Positions 1 to 9,139 of a DNA stretch of 64,000 bases are shown piece by piece (the stretch's first letter is position 1; every line of letters begins with the position of its first letter). This DNA is from Neptunomonas antarctica. GTDB lineage: Bacteria; Pseudomonadota; Gammaproteobacteria; Pseudomonadales; Balneatricaceae. The translations under genes and the position numbers were made by a program. The stretch is taken from assembly GCF_001305295.1 (NCBI RefSeq), contig NZ_LJSI01000028.1, positions 62,001 through 126,000 of the forward strand, read 5' to 3'. Under the pieces are notes generated by a model that was given only the letters and a program-made list of their open reading frames with translations, was not told where the DNA came from and did not search any database.

Positions 1-1150
1 GCACCAACGTTTCAGGATGAGCTACCATCAGCCCTTCCTGCATAGGCACCTTAACACCTTGACGTGACTTGAGTCGGGACTGCTCTTCTGAAGTTTTGTC
101 GTTCCACTCGTCATGCCATGCACACACAACAGAAGGGCCGTACGTTTCAGTCAGGCCATACACATGCGTGACTTTAAAGCCCATCTCTTCCATCCCCTGG
201 ATAACCGATGCAGGTGGTGGCGCGCCTGCGGTCATTACCTTAACCTGATGGTTGATGTCTGCTTTCATTTCGTCAGTGGCATTATTCAGCATATTAAGCA
301 CAATCGGCGCGCCACAGAAATGATTTACTTTATCCTTACGGATCGCATTGTAAATATCATCTGCACGGACATGGCGAAGACATACGCTTACACCCGCACA
401 CGCCGCCAAACTCCAAGGAAAGCACCAACCATTACAATGGAACATCGGCAGCGTCCACAGATAAACAGGATGCGCTCCCATATCCCAGGAAATTAAATTA
501 CTGACGGCATTAAGATAAGCACCACGGTGGTGATAAACCACACCTTTAGGGTTACCCGTAGTACCGGACGTATAGTTCAGAGTAATGGCATCCCACTCAT
601 CTTCCGGGAGAGACCAGCTGTAATCACTTTCACCTTGTGCAATAAATGCTTCGTAATCCATCGCACCAATCAGCTCACCACCGTCGTAGTATGGATCATC
701 GATATCGATAACCAGTGGCTTATGCTGAATCATTTTGACCGCTCTGGAAACCACTTCAGAGAACTCACGGTCGACTATAATTACTTTGGCTTCACCGTGC
801 TGAAGGATAAACGCAATAGCTTCCGCATCAAGGCGCGTATTCATTGCATTCAAAACAGCACCTACCATGGGCACACCAAAATGTGCTTCAAATAGCTCTG
901 GTAAGTTCGGCGCCATAACCGCGACAGTATCCCCTTTGACGACACCATTTTTTTCAAGTGCGCTGGCTAATTTAAGCGTCCGCGTATACGTCTCAGCCCA
1001 CGTACGCTTCGTGTCCTGATGAACTACCGCTACATGGTTTGGATAAACACTGGCAGCACGCTGAATAAATGACAGTGGACTCAAAGCAGCATAGTTAGCA
1101 GCATTCTTATCCAGACCCATCATATAAGGATTGTGGTTATTATTTGTCAT
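1..1150 (-). CDS. Acyl-CoA synthetase (AMP-forming), C-terminus cut by window edge
   Basis: The first 383 or so residues of an AMP-dependent acyl-CoA synthetase are present; the rest lies beyond base 1. The P-loop-like motif TSGTTGNPKG and the later YGLTET motif are both visible, so adenylation of a carboxylic acid followed by thioesterification to CoA is expected. The N-terminus (MTNNNHNPYM) and general layout resemble the medium-chain/methylmercaptopropionate CoA ligase group (AlkK/DmdB-like); the exact substrate cannot be read from sequence. The ATG at 1148-1150 is preceded on the coding strand by AAAGGATAAG, a good ribosome binding site. It is divergent from the histidine kinase at 1360 with a shared 209-base promoter region. 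Confidence 0.85.
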   Translation of the reverse strand, partial: MTNNNHNPYMMGLDKNAANYAALSPLSFIQRAASVYPNHVAVVHQDTKRTWAETYTRTLKLASALEKNGVVKGDTVAVMAPNLPELFEAHFGVPMVGAVLNAMNTRLDAEAIAFILQHGEAKVIIVDREFSEVVSRAVKMIQHKPLVIDIDDPYYDGGELIGAMDYEAFIAQGESDYSWSLPEDEWDAITLNYTSGTTGNPKGVVYHHRGAYLNAVSNLISWDMGAHPVYLWTLPMFHCNGWCFPWSLAACAGVSVCLRHVRADDIYNAIRKDKVNHFCGAPIVLNMLNNATDEMKADINHQVKVMTAGAPPPASVIQGMEEMGFKVTHVYGLTETYGPSVVCAWHDEWNDKTSEEQSRLKSRQGVKVPMQEGLMVAHPETLV

Positions 1151-1359
1151 CTTATCCTTTTCACTCACTGTTGAGTTATAAACACCTAAAGGCTTTGCGA
1201 GTGCAGTAGCAGCATCTAATACGCCGATAAATAAGCAAAAACCCTTACTTAGTTATTATGATACGCAATTTCCCTTATTACACAAGATAGCCTAAAGTCA
1301 TACTATTAGCGCCGCAGTCTAGTCACGCAGACAGAACAGATCAGCACAAGAGAGAGAAC

Positions 1360-2880
1360 ATGCAGAAGACCACCGCTGAGGATCTTCAGAAATGCCGCGA
1401 AGAAGCAGATCGGTACCGCTTACTGGCCGAACAATCTACCGACATGATTTCACGCCATTCAGCCACCTCCGAATGGGTGTATATCGACGTAAACCCTGCC
1501 GTTGAAAGAGTGCTGGGTTACACGGTAGATGAAATAATAGGCACCAAAGGTTATGACCTTTTTCATCCGGAAGATGCCGATAATTTAATAAAACGGACAG
1601 AATCAGTCCATTATCGACGCGGCATGTACACAAACACATACCGCTACCGCCATAAAGATGGCCATTATATCTGGCTTGAAACGACCAGCCGCACTATCCG
1701 TGATGATCAGGGAACACCCGTAGAGATCATCTGTGTTTCACGTGATGTTACCGAGCGTGAAATGGCACAAAGGGCAATTCGACGCCTCGCGCGCGTTGTA
1801 GAAGCATCTAGTGATTTGATCATGTTTTGTAATCATGAATCAATGCAACTGACATATTTAAATGAATCAGCTTACCGCACACTCGGTAGCGAAAAAGAAA
1901 ATCTCGTGATTTTTTATCTTGATCAGATTTTTGATGATGAAATATTCAATACATTGGTTCAGGATGCCTTAAGCCATGCCGCTCAACATGGCACCTGGTA
2001 CGGCAGCATCCCATTGAAAATGCCGGAGAATCATCAGAGAATTGCCGAAATTCGCGAAGTCATTGCCCACCGTAACCGCACAGAAAATATGCAGGTAGAG
2101 TACTACTCTATTATCGGCCGCGATATCACGCTGAAACGTAAAGCAGAAGAACAAGCCAAACGACAACAGCTGGAGATGGCACATATGTCCCGCTTATTGT
2201 CTGTTGGCGAAATGGCGACCGGGCTTGCGCATGAAATAAACCAACCTCTGGCTGCCATTCTTAATTATTGCAGGGGCAGTCTGAGACGTTTGGAAGAAGG
2301 TTCCAACGAAGCGAACCTGCCGCAGATCGCGCATTCAATGCAACTCATCACCAAGCAGGCCAAGCGTGCCGCCGATATCGTTAAACGCATGCGTAGTTTT
2401 GTAAAACGCACCGACTATCAGCGTATCGAGTTTTCAATCAATGAATCCTGTATTGATGTAGTCGGATTTCTTAATCAGGAAGCAACTGACCACAATATTA
2501 CCTTTAATTTTGAATTAGACCCTGCTGAACCCAAGCTATTAGCTGACAAAATCCAGATTGAACAGGTATTATTGAACCTACTGCGCAATGCGATAGAGGC
2601 TTATAGCGACAGCCAACAAACTTATCGCCCAGTTACTATTACGACCCAGCTTAAAAACGGCTATATCTACATCTCGGCTCAGGATGACGGTAACGGGATT
2701 TCCGCTGAAGGGCTTAAGACACTTTTTGAACCCTTCATTACCTCAAAATCCACAGGCTTGGGAATGGGCCTGGCGATTTCACAAACAATAATCGAAACTC
2801 ATGGCGGACTGCTATGGGCAGAGAGCGATGGTAACACCGGCACGCAATTTCAATTCAAAGTACCGGTAAGGACAAGTTGA
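1360..2880 (+). CDS. PAS-PAS sensor histidine kinase
   Basis: A 506-residue cytoplasmic sensor kinase without obvious membrane segments. Two PAS domains lie at about residues 18-137 and 141-263. A HisKA domain follows with the phospho-acceptor His291 in AHEINQPLAAI, then a HATPase domain with N box around Asn410, DDGNGI at 442-447 and GLGMGL at 466-471. The architecture is of the FixL/TodS/DctB type, in which PAS domains sense a ligand or redox state. It overlaps the response regulator gene by one base, so the two form a two-component system. The signal is unknown; the divergent acyl-CoA synthetase is the nearest candidate target (inference). Confidence 0.9.
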   Translation: MQKTTAEDLQKCREEADRYRLLAEQSTDMISRHSATSEWVYIDVNPAVERVLGYTVDEIIGTKGYDLFHPEDADNLIKRTESVHYRRGMYTNTYRYRHKDGHYIWLETTSRTIRDDQGTPVEIICVSRDVTEREMAQRAIRRLARVVEASSDLIMFCNHESMQLTYLNESAYRTLGSEKENLVIFYLDQIFDDEIFNTLVQDALSHAAQHGTWYGSIPLKMPENHQRIAEIREVIAHRNRTENMQVEYYSIIGRDITLKRKAEEQAKRQQLEMAHMSRLLSVGEMATGLAHEINQPLAAILNYCRGSLRRLEEGSNEANLPQIAHSMQLITKQAKRAADIVKRMRSFVKRTDYQRIEFSINESCIDVVGFLNQEATDHNITFNFELDPAEPKLLADKIQIEQVLLNLLRNAIEAYSDSQQTYRPVTITTQLKNGYIYISAQDDGNGISAEGLKTLFEPFITSKSTGLGMGLAISQTIIETHGGLLWAESDGNTGTQFQFKVPVRTS

Positions 2881-3494
2881 TGACACAAAGAGCAAGCGGC
2901 ACTGTATTTATTGTCGATGATGATGATGATTTTCGGGATTCTATGAAGTGGTTACTCGAATCAGACAATTTTCATGTCATTGGATTTACCTCTGCATATG
3001 ATTTTCTCGATCGCTATAATGGTGATATGGGATGCATGCTGTTAGATGTGCGCATGCCTGAAGTCAATGGTTTGGCATTACAACAAATCATGATTGAGCG
3101 TGGCATTAAACTACCCATCATTGTAGTGAGCGGTCATGGAGATATTCCTATGGCGGTCAATGCCATGAAATATGGCGCACTCGACTTCATCGAAAAACCC
3201 TTTGATGATGAAGTTTTATTACGTCTGGTTGAGCTGGGTTTACAACGCGCCACAGAAATGTTCAAAGACAACGTCGCGTTCAATCAGTCACGTAGCAGCT
3301 ATGATTCGCTCAGCAAACGCGAGAAAGAGGTAATGGCGCTGGTTGTTAGCGGCAAATCCAATCGGGAAATAGCAGAAGATCTGGGTATTAGCCCGAAAAC
3401 TGTCGAGGTTCATCGGGCTCGTGTCATGAGTAAAATGCGGGCGGGTAGCTTACCTGACTTAGTACAGCAGTCTAACCGTCTTAATGCTGTCTAG
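2880..3494 (+). CDS. FixJ/NarL-type response regulator
   Basis: A 204-residue two-domain regulator. The receiver domain carries the acidic pocket in FIVDDDDDF, the likely phospho-acceptor Asp56 (LLDVRMP) and the conserved Lys106 (IEKPF). A LuxR-type helix-turn-helix follows at about 140-200 (SKREKEVMALVVSGKSNREI). I place the start at the ATG 2880-2882, which overlaps the kinase stop TGA (2878-2880) by one base, rather than at the TTG one codon upstream. Translational coupling to the kinase is likely. The target genes are unknown. Confidence 0.9.
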   Translation: MTQRASGTVFIVDDDDDFRDSMKWLLESDNFHVIGFTSAYDFLDRYNGDMGCMLLDVRMPEVNGLALQQIMIERGIKLPIIVVSGHGDIPMAVNAMKYGALDFIEKPFDDEVLLRLVELGLQRATEMFKDNVAFNQSRSSYDSLSKREKEVMALVVSGKSNREIAEDLGISPKTVEVHRARVMSKMRAGSLPDLVQQSNRLNAV

Positions 3495-3529
3495 TTATTT
3501 AACCTGACTTTTAAATCTGCCTTTAGTCC

Positions 3530-4324
3530 TCAATGATTTTCTTCGACAAAACAGACCACTGCAGCGACCAGCCTTTCTCTGTCCTCAAAATGCGGAACAT
3601 GTCCGCATTTTGAAAGAAAAAGTGGCGCTGCACGTGCACCAATTCCTTTACAGATATCAGCAACCTGCTCAGGCACCCCATACTTATCGTCCTCTCCCTG
3701 TATGATTAATGCGGGGCACTGAATGCGCGGCAGCCAGGGACGAAGATTCATGGGCTGTTTGCGTTGCCGCAACCAGGTCTCATGCCAGGCGCGAAATAGC
3801 AGATCAGTTCGCTCTCCATGATATTTCGCCAGCTTATCCTTTAAGTCAGTTGTACGGTAACGCTCAACAGCCTCTTCAATACCCGCCGTTGTCAGATGGT
3901 CAATATAGATATGCGCCGCTTCAGTCACTACCCCTAACACCTGCTCAGGCATACTCGCCGCAGCGATTAATGCCACCGAACCGCCATCACTATGCCCGAT
4001 AAGGAAGACGCGTTTAAGCGCTAAGCGATCGATTAATCGAGGCAACCACACCTCGCCCTCTTCTACTAGGTAATCATCATCACGAGGCAGTGTGATCGTC
4101 GACGATAATCCATAGCCCTGACGCTCATAGACAACAACATCACAGCCTGTTTCAGCCGCCAGCTGATCGGGAATGTCTTTCCACATAGCGATGCAACCGA
4201 GCGCTTCGTGCAAAAAAAGCAGTACCGGTCGGTTGCTATCAACATCTGAATGCCGCCCTATGCGAACCGACAATATAACGCCATGCCCCATATCAATCTG
4301 CTGATTTTTCCATGAAATAGCCAC
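3530..4324 (-). CDS. Alpha/beta hydrolase
   Basis: A 264-residue alpha/beta-hydrolase-fold protein. The nucleophile elbow GHSDGG, an acid in GEDDKYG and the terminal histidine in KCGHVPHFE give a complete Ser-Asp-His triad. No signal peptide is visible, so it is probably cytoplasmic. It is the last gene of the reverse-strand acyl-CoA cluster, two bases after the thioesterase gene at 4327. A role as an esterase or thioester/lactone hydrolase in the same catabolic route is inferred from this position; the substrate is not known. Confidence 0.8.
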   Translation of the reverse strand: MAISWKNQQIDMGHGVILSVRIGRHSDVDSNRPVLLFLHEALGCIAMWKDIPDQLAAETGCDVVVYERQGYGLSSTITLPRDDDYLVEEGEVWLPRLIDRLALKRVFLIGHSDGGSVALIAAASMPEQVLGVVTEAAHIYIDHLTTAGIEEAVERYRTTDLKDKLAKYHGERTDLLFRAWHETWLRQRKQPMNLRPWLPRIQCPALIIQGEDDKYGVPEQVADICKGIGARAAPLFLSKCGHVPHFEDRERLVAAVVCFVEENH

Positions 4325-4326
4325 GC

Positions 4327-4746
4327 TTAACGCTCCGGAATTGAGTAGGTCAGGGTGGCATGAGCTACCGGATCAGTTTCGCCGCGTGACGTAATATACA
4401 CCTCACCCACACCCAGCCGCTTACCTACTTTTAAGGTTTCTGCGCGCGCCACAATATCCATATCCGCTTTAGGACGACGCAGAAAATTAATATTTAAATT
4501 AATGGTCACCGCCAGCGCAACAGGGCCAATTTTACTCAGTAGCGCCGCATACATAGCGACATCAGCCAAGGCCATCATGGCAGGGCCAGATACGGTTCCA
4601 CCCGGGCGTAAATGCTGATCATCAATCAGCAAATGCATTTCTGCCCAACCATCACCTAACGCTTCAAGAACACCGTACTGATCCCCTTGCGGAAACTGCT
4701 CTGCAAGAAAGCTGCGCATTTCTTCTACATTCATAACTTGTGGCAT
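4327..4746 (-). CDS. PaaI-type hot-dog thioesterase (first of two)
   Basis: A 139-residue single hot-dog-fold protein of the PaaI/4-hydroxybenzoyl-CoA thioesterase superfamily. The central helix segment RPGGTVSGPAMMALADVAMY corresponds to the usual HGG...ALAD signature but lacks the histidine; this variant is common in one PaaI subgroup. The family hydrolyses acyl-CoA thioesters. It lies between the alpha/beta hydrolase and a second thioesterase gene and was probably transcribed with both. The two thioesterases are only distantly alike, so they are unlikely to be a recent duplication. Confidence 0.8.
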   Translation of the reverse strand: MPQVMNVEEMRSFLAEQFPQGDQYGVLEALGDGWAEMHLLIDDQHLRPGGTVSGPAMMALADVAMYAALLSKIGPVALAVTINLNINFLRRPKADMDIVARAETLKVGKRLGVGEVYITSRGETDPVAHATLTYSIPER

Positions 4747-4766
4747 AGAACCCTCTGCTGTTTTTT

Positions 4767-5186
4767 CTAATTATTAATGACAGCTAATGTCACTGTTGCT
4801 TTCGCCACCAGGATAAGCGAGCTATCAGCCTGCAAGGTGTAAATTTCTGATTCTGCAATAATCAGCACTCTTCCTGGCTTTAACACCGAACTGCGGCAGA
4901 TAAGCTGCTGTCCTTTTGCTGCGCGCAGTAAGTTAATTTTAAACTCAGCCGTTAACACCCGTTGACCTTTATCGATCAGCGTAACCGCCGCTGTTCCCGC
5001 GCTGTGATCAGCCAACGTAGCCTGAACGCCCGCATGCACATATCCATCCTGCTGCTGATGCATGTCCTCAAGTATTATATGGCTGTGGCAAACACCGGCG
5101 TCTAACTGATCCAACTGGCAGCCAAGCGATGTAATAAACGGAGCGCCGCTAAAGATTCGTCTGGCTTCATCAAGTTGTAAATTCAT
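4767..5186 (-). CDS. PaaI-type hot-dog thioesterase (second of two)
   Basis: A 139-residue hot-dog-fold thioesterase with the more canonical signature VHAGVQATLADHSAGTAA. The start ATG is preceded by a GAGAAGGG-like ribosome binding site. It sits 40 bases downstream of the acyl-CoA synthetase gene. Having a synthetase and two thioesterases side by side suggests control of CoA release or proof-reading of acyl-CoA intermediates (inference). The substrate is unknown. Confidence 0.8.
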   Translation of the reverse strand: MNLQLDEARRIFSGAPFITSLGCQLDQLDAGVCHSHIILEDMHQQQDGYVHAGVQATLADHSAGTAAVTLIDKGQRVLTAEFKINLLRAAKGQQLICRSSVLKPGRVLIIAESEIYTLQADSSLILVAKATVTLAVINN

Positions 5187-5226
5187 CCCTTCTCCGGTTC
5201 AATAATAAGGTTTATCTGCGGATAAG

Positions 5227-6873
5227 CTAAACCTCATCGCGTGCCTGGTTACGTAATATGAATCGCTGAATTTTACCACTCGGGGTTTTCGGCAACTCGT
5301 CAATGAACTCGATTTCGCGAGGAAATGCATGTGTGGACAAACGATCACGCACCCTTTGTTTTAGCTCTTCGGCCAATTCTACAGTAGGGTCGTATTGTGG
5401 TTTTATCACAACATAGGCCTTGATAATGGCACCACGAGAAGCGTCTGGCTTACCAATAACACCAGACTCAATAACGGCATCATGTTCCAATAAAGTGCTC
5501 TCTACATCAGCAGGCCCTACCCGATAACCTGCCGTGGTAATAATGTCATCATCGCGACCAGTGAACGAATAGCTACCATCACCGTGACTCATAACCACAT
5601 CGCCTGTGAGGTAATAACGCCCTTTAAACGGATCTTTTTCACCCCAGGTATAACCCTGAAAAAAGAATAAAGGTGACTGGTCTACATCAACCGCCAGCTG
5701 ACCAATTTCACCTTCACCTAACTCCTCAAAATCAGCACTCAAAACCACTACATGGTGCCCCGGCAAAGAAAACCCCATTGAGCCCACACGCACAATAGCC
5801 TGTTCAAGATCAAGATGATTACAACATGTCATGCCTGTTTCAGTCTGGCCGTAATGATCCATAACAGGACAGCCCATACGACGCTGAACCCAGTTAATAA
5901 CTTCAGGATTTAAAGGCTCCCCAGCGCTACTGGCCACACGTAACCCTAACGATTCATCGGGTGCCAGCACCGCATCGTTGGCCATCAGCATTCGATAAGC
6001 GGTTGGCGCGGCGGCAAGATTGGTAATAGCGTACTTGCGGATCATTTTATAAGTTGTTTCGGGCGTAAAACCATTCTCATTAAAATGTGTTCCATTACCC
6101 ATGAGCATTGGACCGATAACCGCATAATAAAGCCCGTATGCCCAACCCGGATCGGCAACATTCCAATAAGCATCATCCGGACGTAGTCCAATTGCATAAC
6201 GCATATACACATAGAAAGACATGATAGCGCGAGCAGGCACAGCCACCCCTTTAGCTTTTCCCACGGTACCAGAGGTGAACATTTGTAAAAATGGCTCATT
6301 TGCACCGATACGCACCGGTTCAAATTCGTCGGGTTGCTTTGCCATTTCATCCGTTAATAACAGGTCGCCTTCCCGAGCATCCCCGACCATCAAAATAAGA
6401 GGGCAACCTTTCACTTCATCTAGTTTGCTGCGGTTAGTTGCATCAGTAACCACCAGCTTTGTTTTAGCGGTTGCCAAGCGGTATTCTATTGCACCCGGCC
6501 CAAACGCAGTAAAGAGCGGCTGATAAACCGCACCGGCGCGTAACGTACCCAGAATAACGATCATCAACTCAGGCGTACGAGGCAATAAAGCAGCCACCCG
6601 GTCTCCCTTACCAATACCCTGCGAAGCCAGAAAATTTGCAAACCTTGCCGACTTCTCTTTCAATTCAACATACGTATGTTGCGAGGATGAACGCTCGGCA
6701 GCTTCATAAAACAACCCGACACGATCAGCACCAGAATCAGAACAAGAGCCAGCCCAACGATCGCAAATCTCTTCGCATACGTTAAAACCCTCCTTAAGAC
6801 TGCCGATCAGCCTGGCTTCCACTAATGCCGGCGTGAAGTTGTTATAAAATGATTGATAATCCCTAATGCTCAT
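5227..6873 (-). CDS. Acyl-CoA synthetase (AMP-forming)
   Basis: A 548-residue, full-length ANL-superfamily ligase. The adenylation motifs are in order: FTSGTVGKAKGV (A3), YGQTETG (A5), YLTGD (A7), GRDDDIITTAGYRVGP (A8, hinge) and KTPSGKIQR near the C-terminus with the catalytic lysine. The layout is nearest to acetyl-CoA/medium-chain acyl-CoA synthetases, so it should activate a short or medium carboxylic acid. It follows the CoA-transferase gene by about 120 bases. With the thioesterases and hydrolase downstream it makes a likely carboxylic-acid catabolic operon. Confidence 0.88.
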   Translation of the reverse strand: MSIRDYQSFYNNFTPALVEARLIGSLKEGFNVCEEICDRWAGSCSDSGADRVGLFYEAAERSSSQHTYVELKEKSARFANFLASQGIGKGDRVAALLPRTPELMIVILGTLRAGAVYQPLFTAFGPGAIEYRLATAKTKLVVTDATNRSKLDEVKGCPLILMVGDAREGDLLLTDEMAKQPDEFEPVRIGANEPFLQMFTSGTVGKAKGVAVPARAIMSFYVYMRYAIGLRPDDAYWNVADPGWAYGLYYAVIGPMLMGNGTHFNENGFTPETTYKMIRKYAITNLAAAPTAYRMLMANDAVLAPDESLGLRVASSAGEPLNPEVINWVQRRMGCPVMDHYGQTETGMTCCNHLDLEQAIVRVGSMGFSLPGHHVVVLSADFEELGEGEIGQLAVDVDQSPLFFFQGYTWGEKDPFKGRYYLTGDVVMSHGDGSYSFTGRDDDIITTAGYRVGPADVESTLLEHDAVIESGVIGKPDASRGAIIKAYVVIKPQYDPTVELAEELKQRVRDRLSTHAFPREIEFIDELPKTPSGKIQRFILRNQARDEV

Positions 6874-6996
6874 TTCAGGCCTCTCTTTATTATCATTATT
6901 ATCAGCTTTTAACTATTCGCCTAACCTATTCACCTAAACTGTTCACCTAAATTATCCGTTATAAAGGTGCTGCTTTAAAAATTCATATACGAACCG

Positions 6997-8142
6997 CTAT
7001 GTAAATAAACCTGCTGTTTCCATTTCAGCAATCATTTCGGGCGTCATGCCGAGCTGCGCTAATATCTGTTGATTATCTTGCCCACACAACGGGGCTGCAG
7101 GCACAGAATGCCTATCCATACCCGCCAGTAAAGGCGTTGGCCTGACTTGCTTCACACCTGCTGAGTTTTCTGCTACTAATTGACGCGCTAACGCATGAGG
7201 ATGAACTAACGCCTCAGACATCGACAATACAGGTTCAACACAGGCGTCTATTTCACTGAAACACCGCACCCACACGTCTTGTTTTTGCTGGATAAAAGTA
7301 TGACGCAGATGATCCTTTAAAATATCATCAGGCTCGGCCAGCCATTCAGGGTGACCCAGCGCCTCCACTAATCGCTGACGAAACTGCGGCTCTAAACTGC
7401 CAACCGCCATATAAAGACCATCTGCTGTGGCATAATAATCATAAACGCCAGCCCCATTCAGAAAATGCTCTTGCGCACCGATAGCGGCATGTCCATTGGT
7501 AACACCCGGCATCATCAGCGGTTGCAACGCCATGCACTGGTCACTCATAGCAATATCAATAAACTGCCCTTCCCCTGTGATAGAGCGCTGAATAACGGCC
7601 GCTAAAATCGCCATTACAGCCGGTTGAGAGCCCGCAGCAACATCCGCAATTTGTACACCCGATAAAAGCGGACCAGTGGACTGCTTACCCGAGCATGCCG
7701 AAATACCACTGAGGGCCAGATAGTTAATATCATGCCCTGCACGATCCCGATACGGGCCTGATTGGCCATAACCAGTAATTGAACAATAAATCAGGCGAGG
7801 ATTTATTCGTGACAACGCCTCATATCCCAGACCAAGACGCGCCATAACACCGGGACGAAACTGCTCAACCAGCACATCATAATCAGCCAATAACGCATGT
7901 ACGATGCTAACCGCTTGCTTGTGTTTAAGGTTGATGCCCAGCGAACGTTTACCACGATTAAGATACTCAAAGGCTGCAGACTGACCCGCAATCTGAGGCT
8001 CCATTGTTCTCACCAAATCAGGTCTGGAAGGAGACTCTATGCGCAAAATATCAGCGCCCATATCCGCCAATAACATCGTCGCATAAGGCCCTGGCAGCAG
8101 GGTTGAAAAATCGAGTACTTTTAATCCTTCTAATGGTCGCAT
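6997..8142 (-). CDS. Class III CoA-transferase (CaiB/BaiF family)
   Basis: A 381-residue family III CoA-transferase. It begins PLEGLKVLDFSTLLPGPYA, has DMGADILRIE, and contains the segment YGQSGPYRDRAGHDINYLALSG with the expected catalytic aspartate. Family members move CoA between carboxylic acids or act as 2-methylacyl-CoA racemases (AMACR-like); the sequence alone does not decide. The ATG at 8140-8142 is preferred over a TTG one codon upstream because AGGTGA lies seven bases before it. It is the first gene of the reverse-strand cluster ending at 3530, and two palindromes lie 140-190 bases upstream. Confidence 0.85.
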   Translation of the reverse strand: MRPLEGLKVLDFSTLLPGPYATMLLADMGADILRIESPSRPDLVRTMEPQIAGQSAAFEYLNRGKRSLGINLKHKQAVSIVHALLADYDVLVEQFRPGVMARLGLGYEALSRINPRLIYCSITGYGQSGPYRDRAGHDINYLALSGISACSGKQSTGPLLSGVQIADVAAGSQPAVMAILAAVIQRSITGEGQFIDIAMSDQCMALQPLMMPGVTNGHAAIGAQEHFLNGAGVYDYYATADGLYMAVGSLEPQFRQRLVEALGHPEWLAEPDDILKDHLRHTFIQQKQDVWVRCFSEIDACVEPVLSMSEALVHPHALARQLVAENSAGVKQVRPTPLLAGMDRHSVPAAPLCGQDNQQILAQLGMTPEMIAEMETAGLFT

Positions 8143-8506
8143 CAATAAATCACCTATTAATCTGTAGCGCTAACCCATTCGCAATGACCTGACATGATTT
8201 CATCATTTGCTGCTCTTCAGAGAACGATAAAGCCATAGTCGCCTTTTTATTAGGTATATACCCTTAATTATATATCTTCATTTTACGTAAACGTAAAGAA
8301 CTATTAATACATTCCCTTACGTATACGTCATATTTCGTTATTTAATTAATTAAAATCAACACATTAGAAGAACATGCTGAATAGAAGTTTAAGCAGAGAT
8401 TATATTATTTTTATGTAATTAAGAGAAAATTTATAAGCTTATAACATTGCACTCTGAGCTATAGACGTTAGAATGCCGTCCAGACAAACTCGAGAACCTT
8501 ATAATA
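8143..8506. promoter_or_regulatory. AT-rich divergent intergenic region with two ACGT palindromes
   Basis: This 364-base AT-rich stretch holds no gene that I can support. It separates the CoA-transferase gene (reverse) from the DUF523 gene (forward). TTTACGTAAACGTAAA at 8282-8297 has perfect 7-base arms around AA. A related ACGT-AT-ACGT site lies at 8317-8330. The centres are 34 bases apart. Palindromes of this kind are used by MerR-family regulators of branched-chain and fatty acyl-CoA catabolism (LiuR type, recalled from the literature). The nearest target is the acyl-CoA cluster, so control of it is inferred. Confidence 0.45.
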
Positions 8507-9019
8507 ATGAAAAAAATACTCGTGAGTGCCTGCTTTTTAGGTCAAAAAGTAAGATACGACGGTCAACACAGCTTGTTACAGCACCCTCAAATCCAAAAAT
8601 GGCAGCAAGAAGGACGGATTGTACCTTTTTGTCCTGAAATCGCTGGTGGCCTGGCTATTCCGCGCCTACCTTCTGAGATCACCTCTCGCCACCCAGTCAT
8701 GGTGGTTAATATTCAGGGAGACGATGTAACCCCTGAATTTTTACATGGCGCAGAATTAGCAGTAGAAAAAGCGAAAGAAACGGGGGCTTGCTGCGCTCTA
8801 CTTAAAAGCAGAAGCCCATCTTGTGGAAATCGTGAAACCTATAATGGTGAGTTTAACAATACATTGACACCTTGCAATGGCGTTACCGCTGCAGAATTAC
8901 TGCGACACGGCATTCCTGTTTTCAATGAACGTGAAATTGATCATTTGATAGAATTTATCACCATGCAGGAAACACCTGAGGATCCCAATTCTAATAATCC
9001 TCATTCTGGAACACGTTAA
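8507..9019 (+). CDS. DUF523 family protein
   Basis: A 170-residue cytoplasmic protein of the DUF523 (YbbK-like) family. The N-terminal MKKILVSACFLGQKVRYDG and the internal KSRSPSCG, both carrying conserved cysteines, are the family hallmarks and suggest a thiol or metal centre. The biochemical role is not established. The ORF is complete. It stands alone between the divergent promoter region and the convergent acylphosphatase gene. Confidence 0.85.
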   Translation: MKKILVSACFLGQKVRYDGQHSLLQHPQIQKWQQEGRIVPFCPEIAGGLAIPRLPSEITSRHPVMVVNIQGDDVTPEFLHGAELAVEKAKETGACCALLKSRSPSCGNRETYNGEFNNTLTPCNGVTAAELLRHGIPVFNEREIDHLIEFITMQETPEDPNSNNPHSGTR

Positions 9020-9139
9020 ACGCCGCTAACATCACGGCCAACAACCCCAGCGAGACAATAGATTGGAATCGGCTGGGCCAACTTCTTAGTTGGGCTCAGA
9101 TTAGCAATGCTCAGGACTTATCAGACGCGAGCCTTTAGG

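Noticed and set aside
113-895. Two forward ORFs of 122-127 codons
   Set aside because: They lie antisense within the acyl-CoA synthetase frame, which has clear motifs; they show no family features.
9060-9115. Hairpin around GCCAACT-TCTT-AGTTGG as a terminator
   Set aside because: The pairing is only six clean base pairs with mismatches outside and no U-tract.
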